Shown here one piece after another: positions 33,730 to 43,620 of a stretch of DNA of 64,000 bases. Numbering within the stretch: position 1 is the stretch's first letter; the number at the start of each line of letters is the position of its first letter. The stretch is from Epibacterium sp. Ofav1-8 (lineage in GTDB: Bacteria; Pseudomonadota; Alphaproteobacteria; Rhodobacterales; Rhodobacteraceae): NCBI RefSeq assembly GCF_022348185.1, contig NZ_JAKRFD010000007.1, positions 186,001 through 250,000 of the forward strand. The letters are read 5' to 3'. The notes beneath the pieces are model-generated. The model made no database searches. It had not been told where the DNA came from and saw only the letters and a list, made by a program, of their open reading frames with translations. Position numbers and translations under genes: made by a program.

Positions 33730-35943
33730 TTAGCCGATGATGCCGTTCAGCGTTGCCGAGGGGCGCATCACTGCGGCCTTCTTGTCCACCGAGGGGTGGT
33801 AATAGCCGCCGATATCGGCCGGTTTGCCCTGCGCCGCGGCCAGTTCGGACAGGATCGCGGCCTCGCTGGCGACCAGCTGATCGGCGATCGGCTTGAAGTG
33901 TTCGGCCAGTTCCGCGTCTTCGGTCTGCGCCGCGAGCGCTTCGGCCCAGTAGCGGGCGAACCAGTAGTGGCTGTCGCGGTTGTCGGGCTGACCGACCTTG
34001 CGGTCCGGCGACTTGTTGTTGTCGAGGATGCCTTGGGTCGCGACCTCTGCTGCGGCCCCCAGAACGCCGGCCTTGTCGTTGCCCTTGACGTCCGCCAGGA
34101 ACTTGAGGCTTTCACCCAGGGCACAGAATTCGCCCATCGAGTCCCAGCGCAGGTGGTTTTCTTCAACCAGCTGCTGCACGTGCTTGGGCGCGGAGCCACC
34201 GGCGCCGGTCTCAAACAGGCCGCCACCGTTCATCAGCTTCACGATCGACAGCATCTTGGCCGAGGTGCCCAGCTCCAGGATCGGGAACAGGTCGGTCAGG
34301 TAGTCGCGCAGCACGTTGCCGGTGATGGCGATGCTGTCCTTGCCTGCGGTGATGGTGTCCAGCGACTGACGGGTCGCTTCGCGCGGGGCGAGGATCTGGA
34401 ACTTGTCCGCGACACCTGCGGCCTCCAGCGCGGGCGTCACGTATTTGATCAGCTCGGCGTCATGGGCGCGGTTGGCATCAAGCCAGAAGATCGCCTCCGA
34501 CCCGGTCAGACGCTGACGGTCCAGCGCCAGCTGAATCCAGTTCTCGATCGGGGCTTTCTTCACGGTGCAGGCGCGCCAGATGTCGCCGGCCTCCACGTCA
34601 TGGGAATGCAGCGTGTCGCCATTGGCCAGAACCACCCGGATCACCCCGTCTGCGGGCGCTTCGAATGTGGTCGGGTGGGAGCCGTATTCCTCAGCCTTTT
34701 GTGCCATCAGACCGACGTTGGCGACGGAACCCGCCTTGGTCACGTCCAGCGCGCCATTGGCTTTGAAGTAGTTGATGGTCTCGTCGTAGACGGTGGCATA
34801 GCAGTTGTCGGGAATGACGCAGTTCACGTCACCCTTGTTGCCCTGGGAATCCCAGCCCTTGCCGCCTGCACGGATCACAGCCGGCATGGAGGCGTCGATG
34901 ATCACGTCGGACGGAACATGCAGGTTGGTGATGCCCTTGTCACTGTCGACCATGTACATTTCAGGACGCTCGGCGCGCACCGCTTCGACGGCTGCGAGGA
35001 TCTCGGGCTTGTCCTTCACGCGCTCCAGGAGGTCGCCCATGCCGGAGTTTGCATTGACGCCCAGTGCCTTCAGCTCATCGCCGTATTTGTCGAACACCGG
35101 CTTCAGCCAGGCCTTCACCGCGTAACCAAAGATGATCGGGTCGGAGACCTTCATCATGGTGGCCTTCATGTGCAGCGAGAACATGGTGCCATCGGATTTG
35201 GTGTCTTCAATCGCGCCTTCGAGGAAGCTCGACAGCGCCTTGACGGACATGAAGGTCGCGTCGGCCACGGTGCCTTCGGCCAGCGGCCATGCGTCCTTCA
35301 GCACGGTGACAGAACCGTCCTTGGCGACAAATTCGATCTTTGCGTCGCCCGCCTGAGCGGCGGAGATGGTGGCGGATTCCTCGTTTGCATAGAAATCATT
35401 GCCCGGCATCGACGAGACTTTGGTTTTGCTGTCGGAAACCCATGCGCCCATCGAATGCGGGTTGTTCTGGGCGTAATTCTTCACCGCCTTGGCGGCGCGG
35501 CGGTCAGAGTTGCCTTCGCGCAGGACCGGGTTCACGGCAGAGCCCTTGATGCTGTCATACCGCGCCCGGATTTCCTTTTCCGCGTCGGTGGACGGCTCGT
35601 AGGGGTAGTCGGGCAGCTTGTAGCCCTGCGCCTGCAGTTCCTCGACCGCGGCCACCAGCTGCGGCACGGAGGCAGAGATGTTGGGCAGTTTGATGACATT
35701 GGCGTCGGGGGTCTTCACCAGCTCGCCCAGCGCGGCGAGGTCATCGCTCTGGCGCTGCTCTTCGGTCAGGTTCTCCGGGAAGGTCGCGATGATCCGCGCG
35801 GCCAGAGAAATATCCTTGGTGCCGACGCTGACACCAGCAGCATCCGCGAACTTGCGGATGATCGGCAGGAAGGAGGCCGAGGCCAGCTCCGGCGCTTCGT
35901 CTACGATGGTATACAAAATGTCCGGCGTTGAGTTTTCTGCCAT
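33730..35943 (-). CDS. icd: NADP-dependent isocitrate dehydrogenase, monomeric type
   Basis: This 737-residue enzyme oxidatively decarboxylates isocitrate to 2-oxoglutarate in the TCA cycle and makes NADPH. Its length and sequence are those of the monomeric IDH-II family, not the 400-residue dimer. Landmarks include [20 protein letters not shown] at the N terminus, [20 protein letters not shown] (substrate-binding Ser/Arg/Lys block), and later [19 protein letters not shown] and [20 protein letters not shown]. The ATG at 35943 has GTGG upstream; an earlier ATG three codons back is less likely. It is transcribed alone and ends at a strong terminator. Confidence 0.96.
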   Translation of the reverse strand: MAENSTPDILYTIVDEAPELASASFLPIIRKFADAAGVSVGTKDISLAARIIATFPENLTEEQRQSDDLAALGELVKTPDANVIKLPNISASVPQLVAAVEELQAQGYKLPDYPYEPSTDAEKEIRARYDSIKGSAVNPVLREGNSDRRAAKAVKNYAQNNPHSMGAWVSDSKTKVSSMPGNDFYANEESATISAAQAGDAKIEFVAKDGSVTVLKDAWPLAEGTVADATFMSVKALSSFLEGAIEDTKSDGTMFSLHMKATMMKVSDPIIFGYAVKAWLKPVFDKYGDELKALGVNANSGMGDLLERVKDKPEILAAVEAVRAERPEMYMVDSDKGITNLHVPSDVIIDASMPAVIRAGGKGWDSQGNKGDVNCVIPDNCYATVYDETINYFKANGALDVTKAGSVANVGLMAQKAEEYGSHPTTFEAPADGVIRVVLANGDTLHSHDVEAGDIWRACTVKKAPIENWIQLALDRQRLTGSEAIFWLDANRAHDAELIKYVTPALEAAGVADKFQILAPREATRQSLDTITAGKDSIAITGNVLRDYLTDLFPILELGTSAKMLSIVKLMNGGGLFETGAGGSAPKHVQQLVEENHLRWDSMGEFCALGESLKFLADVKGNDKAGVLGAAAEVATQGILDNNKSPDRKVGQPDNRDSHYWFARYWAEALAAQTEDAELAEHFKPIADQLVASEAAILSELAAAQGKPADIGGYYHPSVDKKAAVMRPSATLNGIIG

Positions 35944-36414
35944 GTTCCACAACCTTTCTACGAATACGGAAGTTGTTTTTGTCGTCTCTGCGGCGTGGCT
36001 GCCGCGTCACCTGGTGGCTGATCCGGAGCAACAGACGGTCTGCGCCTGGGTCCGGACATGCATCATGTCTACACGCCTCTCCTAGACCAGTGCATCGCGC
36101 AACGCAATTGGCTGGTTGCGCAAAGGCCGCTTTGTTGGCGCAAGTTTTCCGGTTTTGACTATCCATGCGCGGGTTTGCCTCGCCTTTTGCGCATCGGGAC
36201 TATGCGGTCGCGTGCGTGCAGAGCACAACGGCGACGTGGTTAATCAGACCTGCGGCGTTATGGTAAACGCCTTGGCCCCGGTGCGGGCGTGGCCCGGGCG
36301 GGGGGGACCCGGGCTGCGCTCCCGGGGCCGCGCCGCCCGATAAATGAGAAGCAGAATTGCGCAAAGAGCGGTTTTGCGATAATATTCTTACATCTGAATG
36401 TGGGGGATCTGACA
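35944..36414. other. Intergenic region between icd and the glycosyltransferase gene
   Basis: This 471-base gap holds the divergent promoters of icd and the glycosyltransferase. GCGCAAC and GTTGCGC form an inverted repeat at 36097-36121, a possible regulator site. A very GC-rich fold (GTGGCCCGGG ... CCCGGGGCCGC) lies at about 36287-36340 and recalls the compound hairpin at 6013. I see no convincing gene. Confidence 0.5.
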
Positions 36415-37698
36415 ATGCGGGCCAGTTCAGGAGGGCATTTGGTTCTATATGCGCCCGTACCGGTGTTCCGGCAGGGGCCGGACCTCTATATCGAGCGTCA
36501 GGCCGTTAACGGTTTGCGGCTGTGGGCGCGGCATTTTGATCAGGTCACCGTGGTGATGCCGGAAAAGCCCGGGCCGCACCCCGAGGGCTGGATGCCGCTG
36601 GCCGAGGCCATGGCACCGCTGACGGGCGTTCGGCTGGAAACGGTGCCCTCGGCCTATAGCCCGCTGGAGTTCCTGCGCTGCTGGCCCCATCACCACCGGC
36701 GTTTGCGGGCCCTGATTGCGCAGGGGGATTACCTCAGTTTTGCCATCGGCGGCCTGTTTGGCGACTGGGGCGCGGTTTGCGCGATGGAGGCGTTGCGACT
36801 GGGCAAACGGTTTGCGATCTGGACCGACCGGGTCGAATCCGATGTGCTGCGCCAATCCCGCGAGTGGGGAAACTGGAAGCAGCAGCTGAAGTCCCGGCTT
36901 TACCGGCGGCCGATGGCCTGGCTGGAGCGCGCGCTGATTTCACGTGCGGACCTCGGCCTGTTTCACGGCCGCGAGACCTTTGACGCCTACGCGCGGTTCA
37001 GTCGGAACCCGCAATTGGTGCATGATATTCATATCTCCGATGCGGATCATATCACCCTGTCCCGCTTGCGGTACAAACGCGCCGTCGTGGCGCGGCGCCC
37101 CCTGCGCATCGTCTATGCCGGTCGCGCCGAGGGCATGAAAGGGCCGATGGACTGGCTGTCCGTGCTGGAACGGCTGGCGGTGCTGAATGTGCCCTTCGAG
37201 GCCGAATGGCTCGGGGATGGCAGCTGCCTTGCGGCGATGCGGGCGCGGGTTCTGCGCGCCGGGCTTCAGGATCGGGTGCGGTTGGCCGGATTTGTCGAAG
37301 ACCACGCCGAGGTGCGGGCGCGCTTGCAGCATGCGGATCTGTTCCTGTTCTGTCACAAGACCGCGGAATCGCCACGCTGCCTGATTGAGGCGCTGACGGC
37401 GGGGACACCCATCATGGGCTATGACGGCGCTTATGCCCGGGATCTGATCTCGGCCCATGGGGGCGGGATTCTGGTGCCCCGGGGCGAGTCGCAGGCGCTG
37501 GCGCACAGCGTGGCGGCGCTGAATGCGGATCGCAGTGCGCTGGGCCATCTGATGACACGCGCACATGCGGATGCGGCGCCCTTTACCGATGAAAAGGTCT
37601 TTGCCCATCGCAGCGAGCTGATCCGCATCTATCTTGCGCCGCGCACGCCGGGCGCAGGGCCGCGGCGGGCCAAGCTACGGCCCGTGGCGGGTCACTGA
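36415..37698 (+). CDS. Glycosyltransferase, GT4/GT-B type
   Basis: The 427-residue product has the two Rossmann lobes of GT-B enzymes. The C-terminal lobe carries RPLRIVYAGRAEGMKGPMDWL, then AEWLGDG and the donor-binding region around LFLFCHKTAESPRCLIEALTAG with the Glu of the E-x7-E-type motif. The N-terminal lobe begins GGHLVLYAPVPVFRQGPDLY. GGGGGAT precedes the ATG at 36415; a longer frame upstream has no ribosome site. It stands alone, not in a polysaccharide cluster, so the acceptor is unknown. Confidence 0.85.
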   Translation: MRASSGGHLVLYAPVPVFRQGPDLYIERQAVNGLRLWARHFDQVTVVMPEKPGPHPEGWMPLAEAMAPLTGVRLETVPSAYSPLEFLRCWPHHHRRLRALIAQGDYLSFAIGGLFGDWGAVCAMEALRLGKRFAIWTDRVESDVLRQSREWGNWKQQLKSRLYRRPMAWLERALISRADLGLFHGRETFDAYARFSRNPQLVHDIHISDADHITLSRLRYKRAVVARRPLRIVYAGRAEGMKGPMDWLSVLERLAVLNVPFEAEWLGDGSCLAAMRARVLRAGLQDRVRLAGFVEDHAEVRARLQHADLFLFCHKTAESPRCLIEALTAGTPIMGYDGAYARDLISAHGGGILVPRGESQALAHSVAALNADRSALGHLMTRAHADAAPFTDEKVFAHRSELIRIYLAPRTPGAGPRRAKLRPVAGH

Positions 37699-37744
37699 CA
37701 GCCCCGGCAGGCGGCGCGCGGACAGCGGTGCACGACCCGCGTGC

Positions 37745-38347
37745 CTATTCGCGCACTTCGTCAGGGGCCACGCCCCAGAGCTTGCTCTTCGGGGCCCAGC
37801 CGGAATGCCCACCGGCGGTGATTTCACACCAGTCGATCTCGCAGGCGCCAAGCTGGGCGACCACGCCCAGTTCAAAGGCCGCCATGACAGGCGCGTCCGG
37901 CGCGGGCTGGGCGCGCACCTGGAGCATGTCTTCCTCCACCAGCACGGTGCGAATGCCGGACAGCAGCGCATAATGCACCCAGCCGCCGGCGCCGTCGCGG
38001 TCGCGCACCCGGCGCCAATGGCCATATTCGGCGATGATCTCCAGCGGCATGCCACGGCGTTTGAACACCCAGTCGATCCGGTGGGTCAGGGACGGGCCGC
38101 GCCGCACGTTGCCCTCGGCCGCCTTCATGGAGACGAACCGCGGCAGCGGCAGATTGGTCACCGGACCGCGTTTCTGCGCGGTTGCGGCGGCCTGCGCGGC
38201 GACCTGCTCGGACGTCCCCAGCGAGAGCATCACCACCAGACACGCCGTCACGACCGCGCCAAGCAGCCTCTGCGCGGCCGTTCTGGTGCGCGGGCGTGGC
38301 CTGCGACCTTGTGATCCAAAGATGTTCTGCACGGCCTCGATGCCCAT
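37745..38347 (-). CDS. SH3-domain exported protein
   Basis: This 200-residue protein has a basic N terminus with a hydrophobic export segment (about residues 30-52) and two SH3_4-like repeats: LPLPRFVSMKAAEGNVRRGP to RDRDGAGGWVHYALL, and EDMLQVRAQPAPDAPVMAAF to GGHSGWAPKSKLWGV. Such proteins often bind cell-wall peptides. The start MGIEAVQNI was chosen because the upstream extension is basic and unconserved and overlaps the divergent dehydrogenase region. Its role in the envelope is not known. Confidence 0.82.
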   Translation of the reverse strand: MGIEAVQNIFGSQGRRPRPRTRTAAQRLLGAVVTACLVVMLSLGTSEQVAAQAAATAQKRGPVTNLPLPRFVSMKAAEGNVRRGPSLTHRIDWVFKRRGMPLEIIAEYGHWRRVRDRDGAGGWVHYALLSGIRTVLVEEDMLQVRAQPAPDAPVMAAFELGVVAQLGACEIDWCEITAGGHSGWAPKSKLWGVAPDEVRE

Positions 38348-38509
38348 TCTTGTCCCGGGCGCCTTGTTTTTATGATCCTGACACCCGCTGATCCTGACCG
38401 CGTGCATAACGCAACGCAGGCTGGGGCGGAAGGGTGCTTGTGCCCGCAATTATCTTGCGACACGATGCCATGGAATGGATCGACTTGCATAGCCCGAGGG
38501 AGAAGGCAC

Positions 38510-39496
38510 GTGCCCAGAGAACGCCTGAGTGTTGTTGTTACGCGACGGTTGCCAGAGCCGGTGGAAACCCGCCTGAGCGAATTGTTCGACGTGCGGTTGC
38601 GCACCGATGACACCCCGATGCGCCGCGAAGAGCTGGCCGCCGCCATGAAAGAGGCCGATGTGCTGGTGCCGACGGTCACCGACACGATTGATGCAAGCCT
38701 GCTGGGGCAGGCCGGAGAGCGGCTGCGGCTGATTGCGAACTATGGCGCCGGGGTCGACAACATCGACGTCGCCACCGCCCGCCAGCGCGGCATTCTGGTG
38801 TCCAACACCCCCGGCGTACTGACGGATGACACCGCCGATATGACCATGGCGCTGATCATGGCCGTGGTGCGCCGCATTCCCGAAGGTCTCGCCATCATGC
38901 AGCGCGGCGACTGGGAGGGCTGGTCCCCGACGGCCATGCTGGGGGGCCGTCTGGCGGGGCGTCGTCTTGGGATCCTTGGCATGGGGCGCATTGGTCAGGC
39001 GGTCGCCCGCCGCGCCCGCGCCTTCGGCATGCAGGTTCATTACAACAATCGCCGCCGCCTGCGCCCCGAAGTCGAAGAAGAGCTGGACGCCACCTGGTGG
39101 GAGAGCCTCGATCAGATGGTGGCGCGGATGGATGTGATCTCGATCCACTGCCCGTCGACGCCCTCGACCTTTCATCTGATGAACGCCCGTCGCCTGAAGC
39201 TGTTGAAACCGGATGCGGTGATCGTGAACACCTCCCGCGGTGAGGTGATCGACGAGAACGCCTTGACGCGCGGCCTGCGCGGTGGCGAGATCGCAGGCTG
39301 TGGCCTTGACGTCTATGAACACGGCACCACCATCAATCCGCGCCTGCGCGAGCTGCCCAATGTGGTGCTGCTGCCGCATATGGGGTCGGCGACGCTCGAG
39401 GGGCGGATCGAGATGGGCGAAAAGGTTCTGTTGAACATCAAGACATTTGAAGACGGGCACCGGCCACCGGATCAGGTGGTGCCCTCCATGTTGTAG
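38510..39496 (+). CDS. D-2-hydroxyacid dehydrogenase (glyoxylate/hydroxypyruvate reductase type)
   Basis: The 328-residue enzyme reduces 2-oxoacids with NAD(P)H. It shows the NAD-binding GMGRIGQAVARRA, the catalytic Arg in VNTSRGEVIDENAL, the Glu of the triad in LDVYEH and the His in VVLLPHMGSAT. Substrate-side residues ANYGAGVDNID and NTPGVLTDDTAD match the GyaR/HPR group. It begins with GTG after GAGGGAGAAGG; no good ATG fits the family N terminus RLSVVVTRRLP. It stands between an SH3 protein and ggt with no shared operon sign except a 47-base gap to ggt. Confidence 0.9.
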   Translation: MPRERLSVVVTRRLPEPVETRLSELFDVRLRTDDTPMRREELAAAMKEADVLVPTVTDTIDASLLGQAGERLRLIANYGAGVDNIDVATARQRGILVSNTPGVLTDDTADMTMALIMAVVRRIPEGLAIMQRGDWEGWSPTAMLGGRLAGRRLGILGMGRIGQAVARRARAFGMQVHYNNRRRLRPEVEEELDATWWESLDQMVARMDVISIHCPSTPSTFHLMNARRLKLLKPDAVIVNTSRGEVIDENALTRGLRGGEIAGCGLDVYEHGTTINPRLRELPNVVLLPHMGSATLEGRIEMGEKVLLNIKTFEDGHRPPDQVVPSML

Positions 39497-39543
39497 GCGC
39501 CGTAGCCGGCCTTTTGCGGGCGGCGCGTTTTTGGGAGGACGAT

Positions 39544-41340
39544 ATGGAAAAGACATTTTTGACCGGGGCGCTGTTGGCGACCCTTGCAACACCTTTGATC
39601 GCCCAGCAGGCCGCGGATGCGGTTGCGCCTGAAACCGCAACCATCGGCCCCGGCGCGGCGGGCCTGGTGCTCTCTGATGCGGCATCTGCCGCGATGGCGT
39701 CCCGCAACGCGGGCGAGCCGGTGCTGGCGGATGACTGGATGGTCGCCGCTGCCAACCCGCTCGCGGTCGAGGCCGGTGCACGGGTGCTGCGCGACGGCGG
39801 CACGGCGGCAGATGCGATGGTTGCGGTGCAAACGGTTCTGGGGCTGGTGGAGCCGCAATCCTCCGGCCTCGGTGGCGGCGCGTTCCTTGTCTATTATGAT
39901 GCCAAGACCGGCGCGCTCAGCACGCTGGACGGGCGCGAAACCGCACCGCTGGCGGCGACCCCGACCTTGTTTCAGGATCAAAACGGCGCGCCGCTGAAGT
40001 TCTTTGATGCGGTGGTTGGCGGTCGTTCCGTCGGCACGCCGGGCACACCGGCATTGATGGAGACCGCACATCGCAAATGGGGGGAATCCAACTGGGGTGG
40101 GTTGTTTACCGATGCGATCCGGCTGGCGGAAATGGGCTTTGCCGTGTCGCCAAGGATGGCGGAATCGATTGCAAACGATGCGGAGCGCCTGAGCCGGTTC
40201 CCCGAGACCGCAGCCTACTTCTTGCCCGAGGGTGCCCCGCTGGAGGCCGGACAGGTCATCACCAACCAGCCCTATGCCGATGTGCTGCGCCGCATCGCGA
40301 TGGAGGGCACGGATGCGTTCTATACCGGCCCGGTAGCGGCGGACATCGTCCGCACGGTGCAAAGCGCCGCTGGCGATCCGGGCGTTCTGTCGGAGCTTGA
40401 TCTGGCGCTCTATCAAGTGAAGGAGCGCCCGGCGGTCTGCGCCAGCTACCGCGCTTATGAAGCCTGCGGCATGGGGCCGCCATCCTCTGGCGCGCTCACC
40501 GTGGGGCAGATCCTTGGCATGCTTGAACCTTACGATCTGGCAGCGCTTGGGGCGGACAATCCGGTCAGCTGGCGCCTGATCGGCGATGCCTCGCGCCTCG
40601 CCTTCGCCGACCGGGGCCGCTACATGGCCGACAGTGATTTTGTGCCGATGCCCACCAAGGGTCTGGTGGATGCCGAGTATCTCGCAAAGCGCGCAAAGCT
40701 GCTGCAAGGCGACACGGCACTGGACAGCGTTGCCCCCGGTACGCCCACGTTTGACCACGCGCTGATCTGGGCCGATGACGAAAGCATCGAGTTCCCCTCG
40801 ACCTCGCATATCTCCATCGTCGACCAATACGGCAACGTGCTGTCGATGACGACGACGATCGAGAACGGGTTTGGCTCGCGTCTGATGACCAACGGGTTCC
40901 TGTTGAATAACGAGCTGACCGATTTCTCCTTCCGCAGCCACAGCGATGGGGTGCCGATCGCGAACCGATTGGAGCCGGGCAAACGCCCTCGCTCCTCGAT
41001 GGCGCCGACCATCGTGATGCAGGACGGCAAACCGGTTCTTGCGATCGGCTCTCCGGGCGGCAGCCGCATCATCGGTTATGTGGCCACGGCGATTGTGGGC
41101 TGGGCCGATTGGGGGCTCAACGTGCAGGAAGCACTATCGCTGCCACATGCGGTGAACCGCTTTGGCACCTATGATCTGGAGGCCGGCACAGAGGCCGAGA
41201 CACTCGAGGCCGCGCTGACGGACATGGGGTTTGAGGTCAACATCCGCGACCTCAACTCCGGTCTGCATGCGATCGAGATCGGCGAGAGCCTCAAGGGCGG
41301 TGCAGATCCGCGCCGCGAAGGCATCGCGCTCGGCCGGTAG
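39544..41340 (+). CDS. ggt: Gamma-glutamyltransferase
   Basis: The 598-residue precursor is exported (signal peptide about residues 1-20) and cuts itself into two subunits. The self-cleavage and catalytic nucleophile is Thr420, in TSHISIVDQYGNVLSM, as in the Ntn-hydrolase family. Other landmarks are GGTAADAMVAVQTVLGLVEP with GLGGGAFLVYYD, DGRETAP with the substrate Arg, and GKRPRSSMAPTIV with PGGSRII near the end. It hydrolyses glutathione or transfers the gamma-glutamyl group in the periplasm. GGGAGG precedes the ATG. Confidence 0.95.
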   Translation: MEKTFLTGALLATLATPLIAQQAADAVAPETATIGPGAAGLVLSDAASAAMASRNAGEPVLADDWMVAAANPLAVEAGARVLRDGGTAADAMVAVQTVLGLVEPQSSGLGGGAFLVYYDAKTGALSTLDGRETAPLAATPTLFQDQNGAPLKFFDAVVGGRSVGTPGTPALMETAHRKWGESNWGGLFTDAIRLAEMGFAVSPRMAESIANDAERLSRFPETAAYFLPEGAPLEAGQVITNQPYADVLRRIAMEGTDAFYTGPVAADIVRTVQSAAGDPGVLSELDLALYQVKERPAVCASYRAYEACGMGPPSSGALTVGQILGMLEPYDLAALGADNPVSWRLIGDASRLAFADRGRYMADSDFVPMPTKGLVDAEYLAKRAKLLQGDTALDSVAPGTPTFDHALIWADDESIEFPSTSHISIVDQYGNVLSMTTTIENGFGSRLMTNGFLLNNELTDFSFRSHSDGVPIANRLEPGKRPRSSMAPTIVMQDGKPVLAIGSPGGSRIIGYVATAIVGWADWGLNVQEALSLPHAVNRFGTYDLEAGTEAETLEAALTDMGFEVNIRDLNSGLHAIEIGESLKGGADPRREGIALGR

Positions 41341-41495
41341 GCGGGCAGGGGCCTTGGCCCCTCCCGAACCGGGGCAATGCGTCATGGGCTTGAGCTGTGA
41401 CGACCGGCGGCCTAGAGTGCGCCGACATGATCGTTAACAAGGCAAATGAAGCATCTGCCGTGTTGACCGTCCCGAGATTGTGAAAGGACACCACC

Positions 41496-42899
41496 ATGGT
41501 TCAGGCCACCACCTTGCCCCGCAACGAAGGCGGGATCACAGCCGCGGTCGAGGCGCTGTCTGCGCAGTTTGGCGACCGGCTTCAGACCGGGCAGGCCCTG
41601 CGCGAACAGCACGGGCACACCACCACCTGGATCGAGAACCAGGCGCCGGACGCGGTTGTCTTCCCCACCTCGCGCGAGGAGGTCTCCGACATCGTGAAGG
41701 TCTGCGCGGAGTTTGGTGTTCCGGTCATTCCCTTTGGCACCGGCACGTCGCTGGAGGGGCACGTCAATGCGCCTGCCGGGGGGATTTGCGTTGATATGAT
41801 GCGGATGGACAAGATCCTTGCCGTGCACCCGGAGGATCTGGATGTGGTGGTGCAGCCCGGCGTGACGCGTGAGCAGCTCAATACCTATCTGCGTGATCAG
41901 GGGCTGTTCTTTCCCATCGATCCCGGGGCCAATGCGTCGCTGGGCGGCATGGTGGCGACACGCGCCTCCGGCACCAATGCGGTGCGCTATGGCACCATGA
42001 AGGACAATGTTCTGAGCCTGGAGGCGGTGATGGCGGATGGCACCATCATCCGCACCGCATCGCGGGCGAAAAAATCCTCTGCGGGCTATGATATGACCCG
42101 CCTTCTGGTCGGCTCTGAGGGCACACTGGGGCTGATCACGGAAATCACCCTGCGCCTCCAGGGCATCCCCGAAGCGATCCGCTCGGCGCGCTGTTCGTTC
42201 CGGTCGGTGGATGAGGCCTGCCGCGCGGTGATGATGACCATCCAATACGGGATCCCCGTGGCCCGCATCGAACTGCTGGACGAGATGAGCGTGCGCGCCG
42301 CCAATCAGCACTCTGGCCTGAGCCTGCCCGAAGTGCCGTTGCTGCTGCTGGAGTTTCACGGTTCTGACACGGGTGTGGTGGAACAGGCCGATACCTTTGC
42401 CCAGATCGCCGAGGAATTTGGTGGTTTCGACATCGCCGCCACATCGACCGCCGAAGAGCGCAACAAGCTCTGGCAGGCGCGTCACGACATGTATTGGGCC
42501 TGCCTCGGGTTGCGCCCCGGCGCCAAGGGCATTTCGACCGATGTCTGCGTGCCGATCTCGCGGCTGGCGGAATGTGTCTCCACCGCGCGCGCCAAGGCCG
42601 AGGAGATGGGGTTGATGGCGCCGATGGTTGGCCATGTGGGCGACGGCAACTTCCACGCGCTCCTGCTGATCGACATGGAGAGCGCCGAGGAGCGCGCCAA
42701 GGCGGACGACTATGTTGGCTGGCTCAACGATCTGGCGATCTCGATGGAGGGCACCTGCACCGGCGAGCATGGCATCGGGCAGGGCAAGCGGCCCTATCTG
42801 CGCCGCGAACTGGGCGAGACAACCCGGTTTATGGCGGCGGTGAAGGCGGCGCTCGATCCCGACAATATCCTCAACCCCGGCAAGATCCTCTCTGACTGA
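41496..42899 (+). CDS. FAD-linked oxidoreductase, GlcD/D-lactate dehydrogenase type
   Basis: The 467-residue product is a vanillyl-alcohol-oxidase-family flavoprotein. The FAD-binding domain has VPVIPFGTGTSLEGHVNAP and PGANASLGGMVATRASGTNAVRYG, and the C-terminal domain has GHVGDGNFHALLLID and ISMEGTCTGEHGIGQGK with the substrate-side His residues. The overall match is to GlcD and D-lactate cytochrome-c dehydrogenases. AAAGGA lies 9 bases before the ATG. No glcE/glcF genes follow, so it works as a single-subunit dehydrogenase rather than the three-part glycolate oxidase. Confidence 0.9.
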   Translation: MVQATTLPRNEGGITAAVEALSAQFGDRLQTGQALREQHGHTTTWIENQAPDAVVFPTSREEVSDIVKVCAEFGVPVIPFGTGTSLEGHVNAPAGGICVDMMRMDKILAVHPEDLDVVVQPGVTREQLNTYLRDQGLFFPIDPGANASLGGMVATRASGTNAVRYGTMKDNVLSLEAVMADGTIIRTASRAKKSSAGYDMTRLLVGSEGTLGLITEITLRLQGIPEAIRSARCSFRSVDEACRAVMMTIQYGIPVARIELLDEMSVRAANQHSGLSLPEVPLLLLEFHGSDTGVVEQADTFAQIAEEFGGFDIAATSTAEERNKLWQARHDMYWACLGLRPGAKGISTDVCVPISRLAECVSTARAKAEEMGLMAPMVGHVGDGNFHALLLIDMESAEERAKADDYVGWLNDLAISMEGTCTGEHGIGQGKRPYLRRELGETTRFMAAVKAALDPDNILNPGKILSD

Positions 42900-42992
42900 C
42901 TGGGGCAAACAGATCCCCGTCAAATTTCTGCCTCATCTCCCCGCTAGGTCTGGCACTGGGAAATTGGGTTTAAATGGGGCGGGGATCTTTGC

Positions 42993-43580
42993 ATGTTTCT
43001 TGTCAGACGCGCCATCTGGCTGCTGCGCCTTTACACGAATGTTCTGCTCGTCGGGGTGATGATCATCGCCGTGGATGTCGACTTGCAAGCCAAGGCGGCG
43101 GGGCAGACGATCACCTCTTATGACCGCATGGCCTATATCGAGACGGTGCAGCGGCGGTTGCGCGGCGAGACACTGCGCGGAGCTGCAACACCGCTTGATG
43201 TGTCGATGATGGCCTATCGCGGTGTGTTGCAGGCGCGTCTGGCAATTCTCGGCCTTGACGCCCCGGGGGAGGATGTGGCGCTCTTGCCGACCTCTGTCCA
43301 GGAGCCGGGGCAGGCGGCGCACGCCGGCGAGTTTGATGCCGCATATGGCCAAACTCTGCCGGGGATGCGACATCCGGCGCGGCAGAGGACGCCCAGCGAC
43401 CCTGCGTGCGGCGGGGCAATGTGCTGGACTGCTGAGCCGCATCCGCGCGGCGCGCAACAATATATCCCGGCGAAACCGGCCTCTCCGCCGTATCTATTTG
43501 AGGAAACCGCTGCGCGAAGTCGGTTTTGTCATTTTTTGCGTCGGACTGATTTCGCACCCTCGCTAAACTCTCCTCCATAA
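42993..43580 (+). CDS. Hypothetical protein with N-terminal membrane segment
   Basis: The 195-residue frame begins with a basic N terminus and one hydrophobic segment (about residues 5-27) after GGGGAT, then a helical region with YDRMAYIETVQRRLRGE. From about residue 110 the sequence loses protein-like character (many Pro, His, Arg) and alternative frames look no better. A shorter or decayed gene is therefore possible. I do not recognise the family. It lies between a flavoprotein gene and the FAD/GcvT gene and ends 41 bases before the latter. Confidence 0.45.
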   Translation: MFLVRRAIWLLRLYTNVLLVGVMIIAVDVDLQAKAAGQTITSYDRMAYIETVQRRLRGETLRGAATPLDVSMMAYRGVLQARLAILGLDAPGEDVALLPTSVQEPGQAAHAGEFDAAYGQTLPGMRHPARQRTPSDPACGGAMCWTAEPHPRGAQQYIPAKPASPPYLFEETAARSRFCHFLRRTDFAPSLNSPP

Positions 43581-43620
43581 CCGATTCAATCGTGAATCAG
43601 AGAACTCGGAGAGCGGGCTC

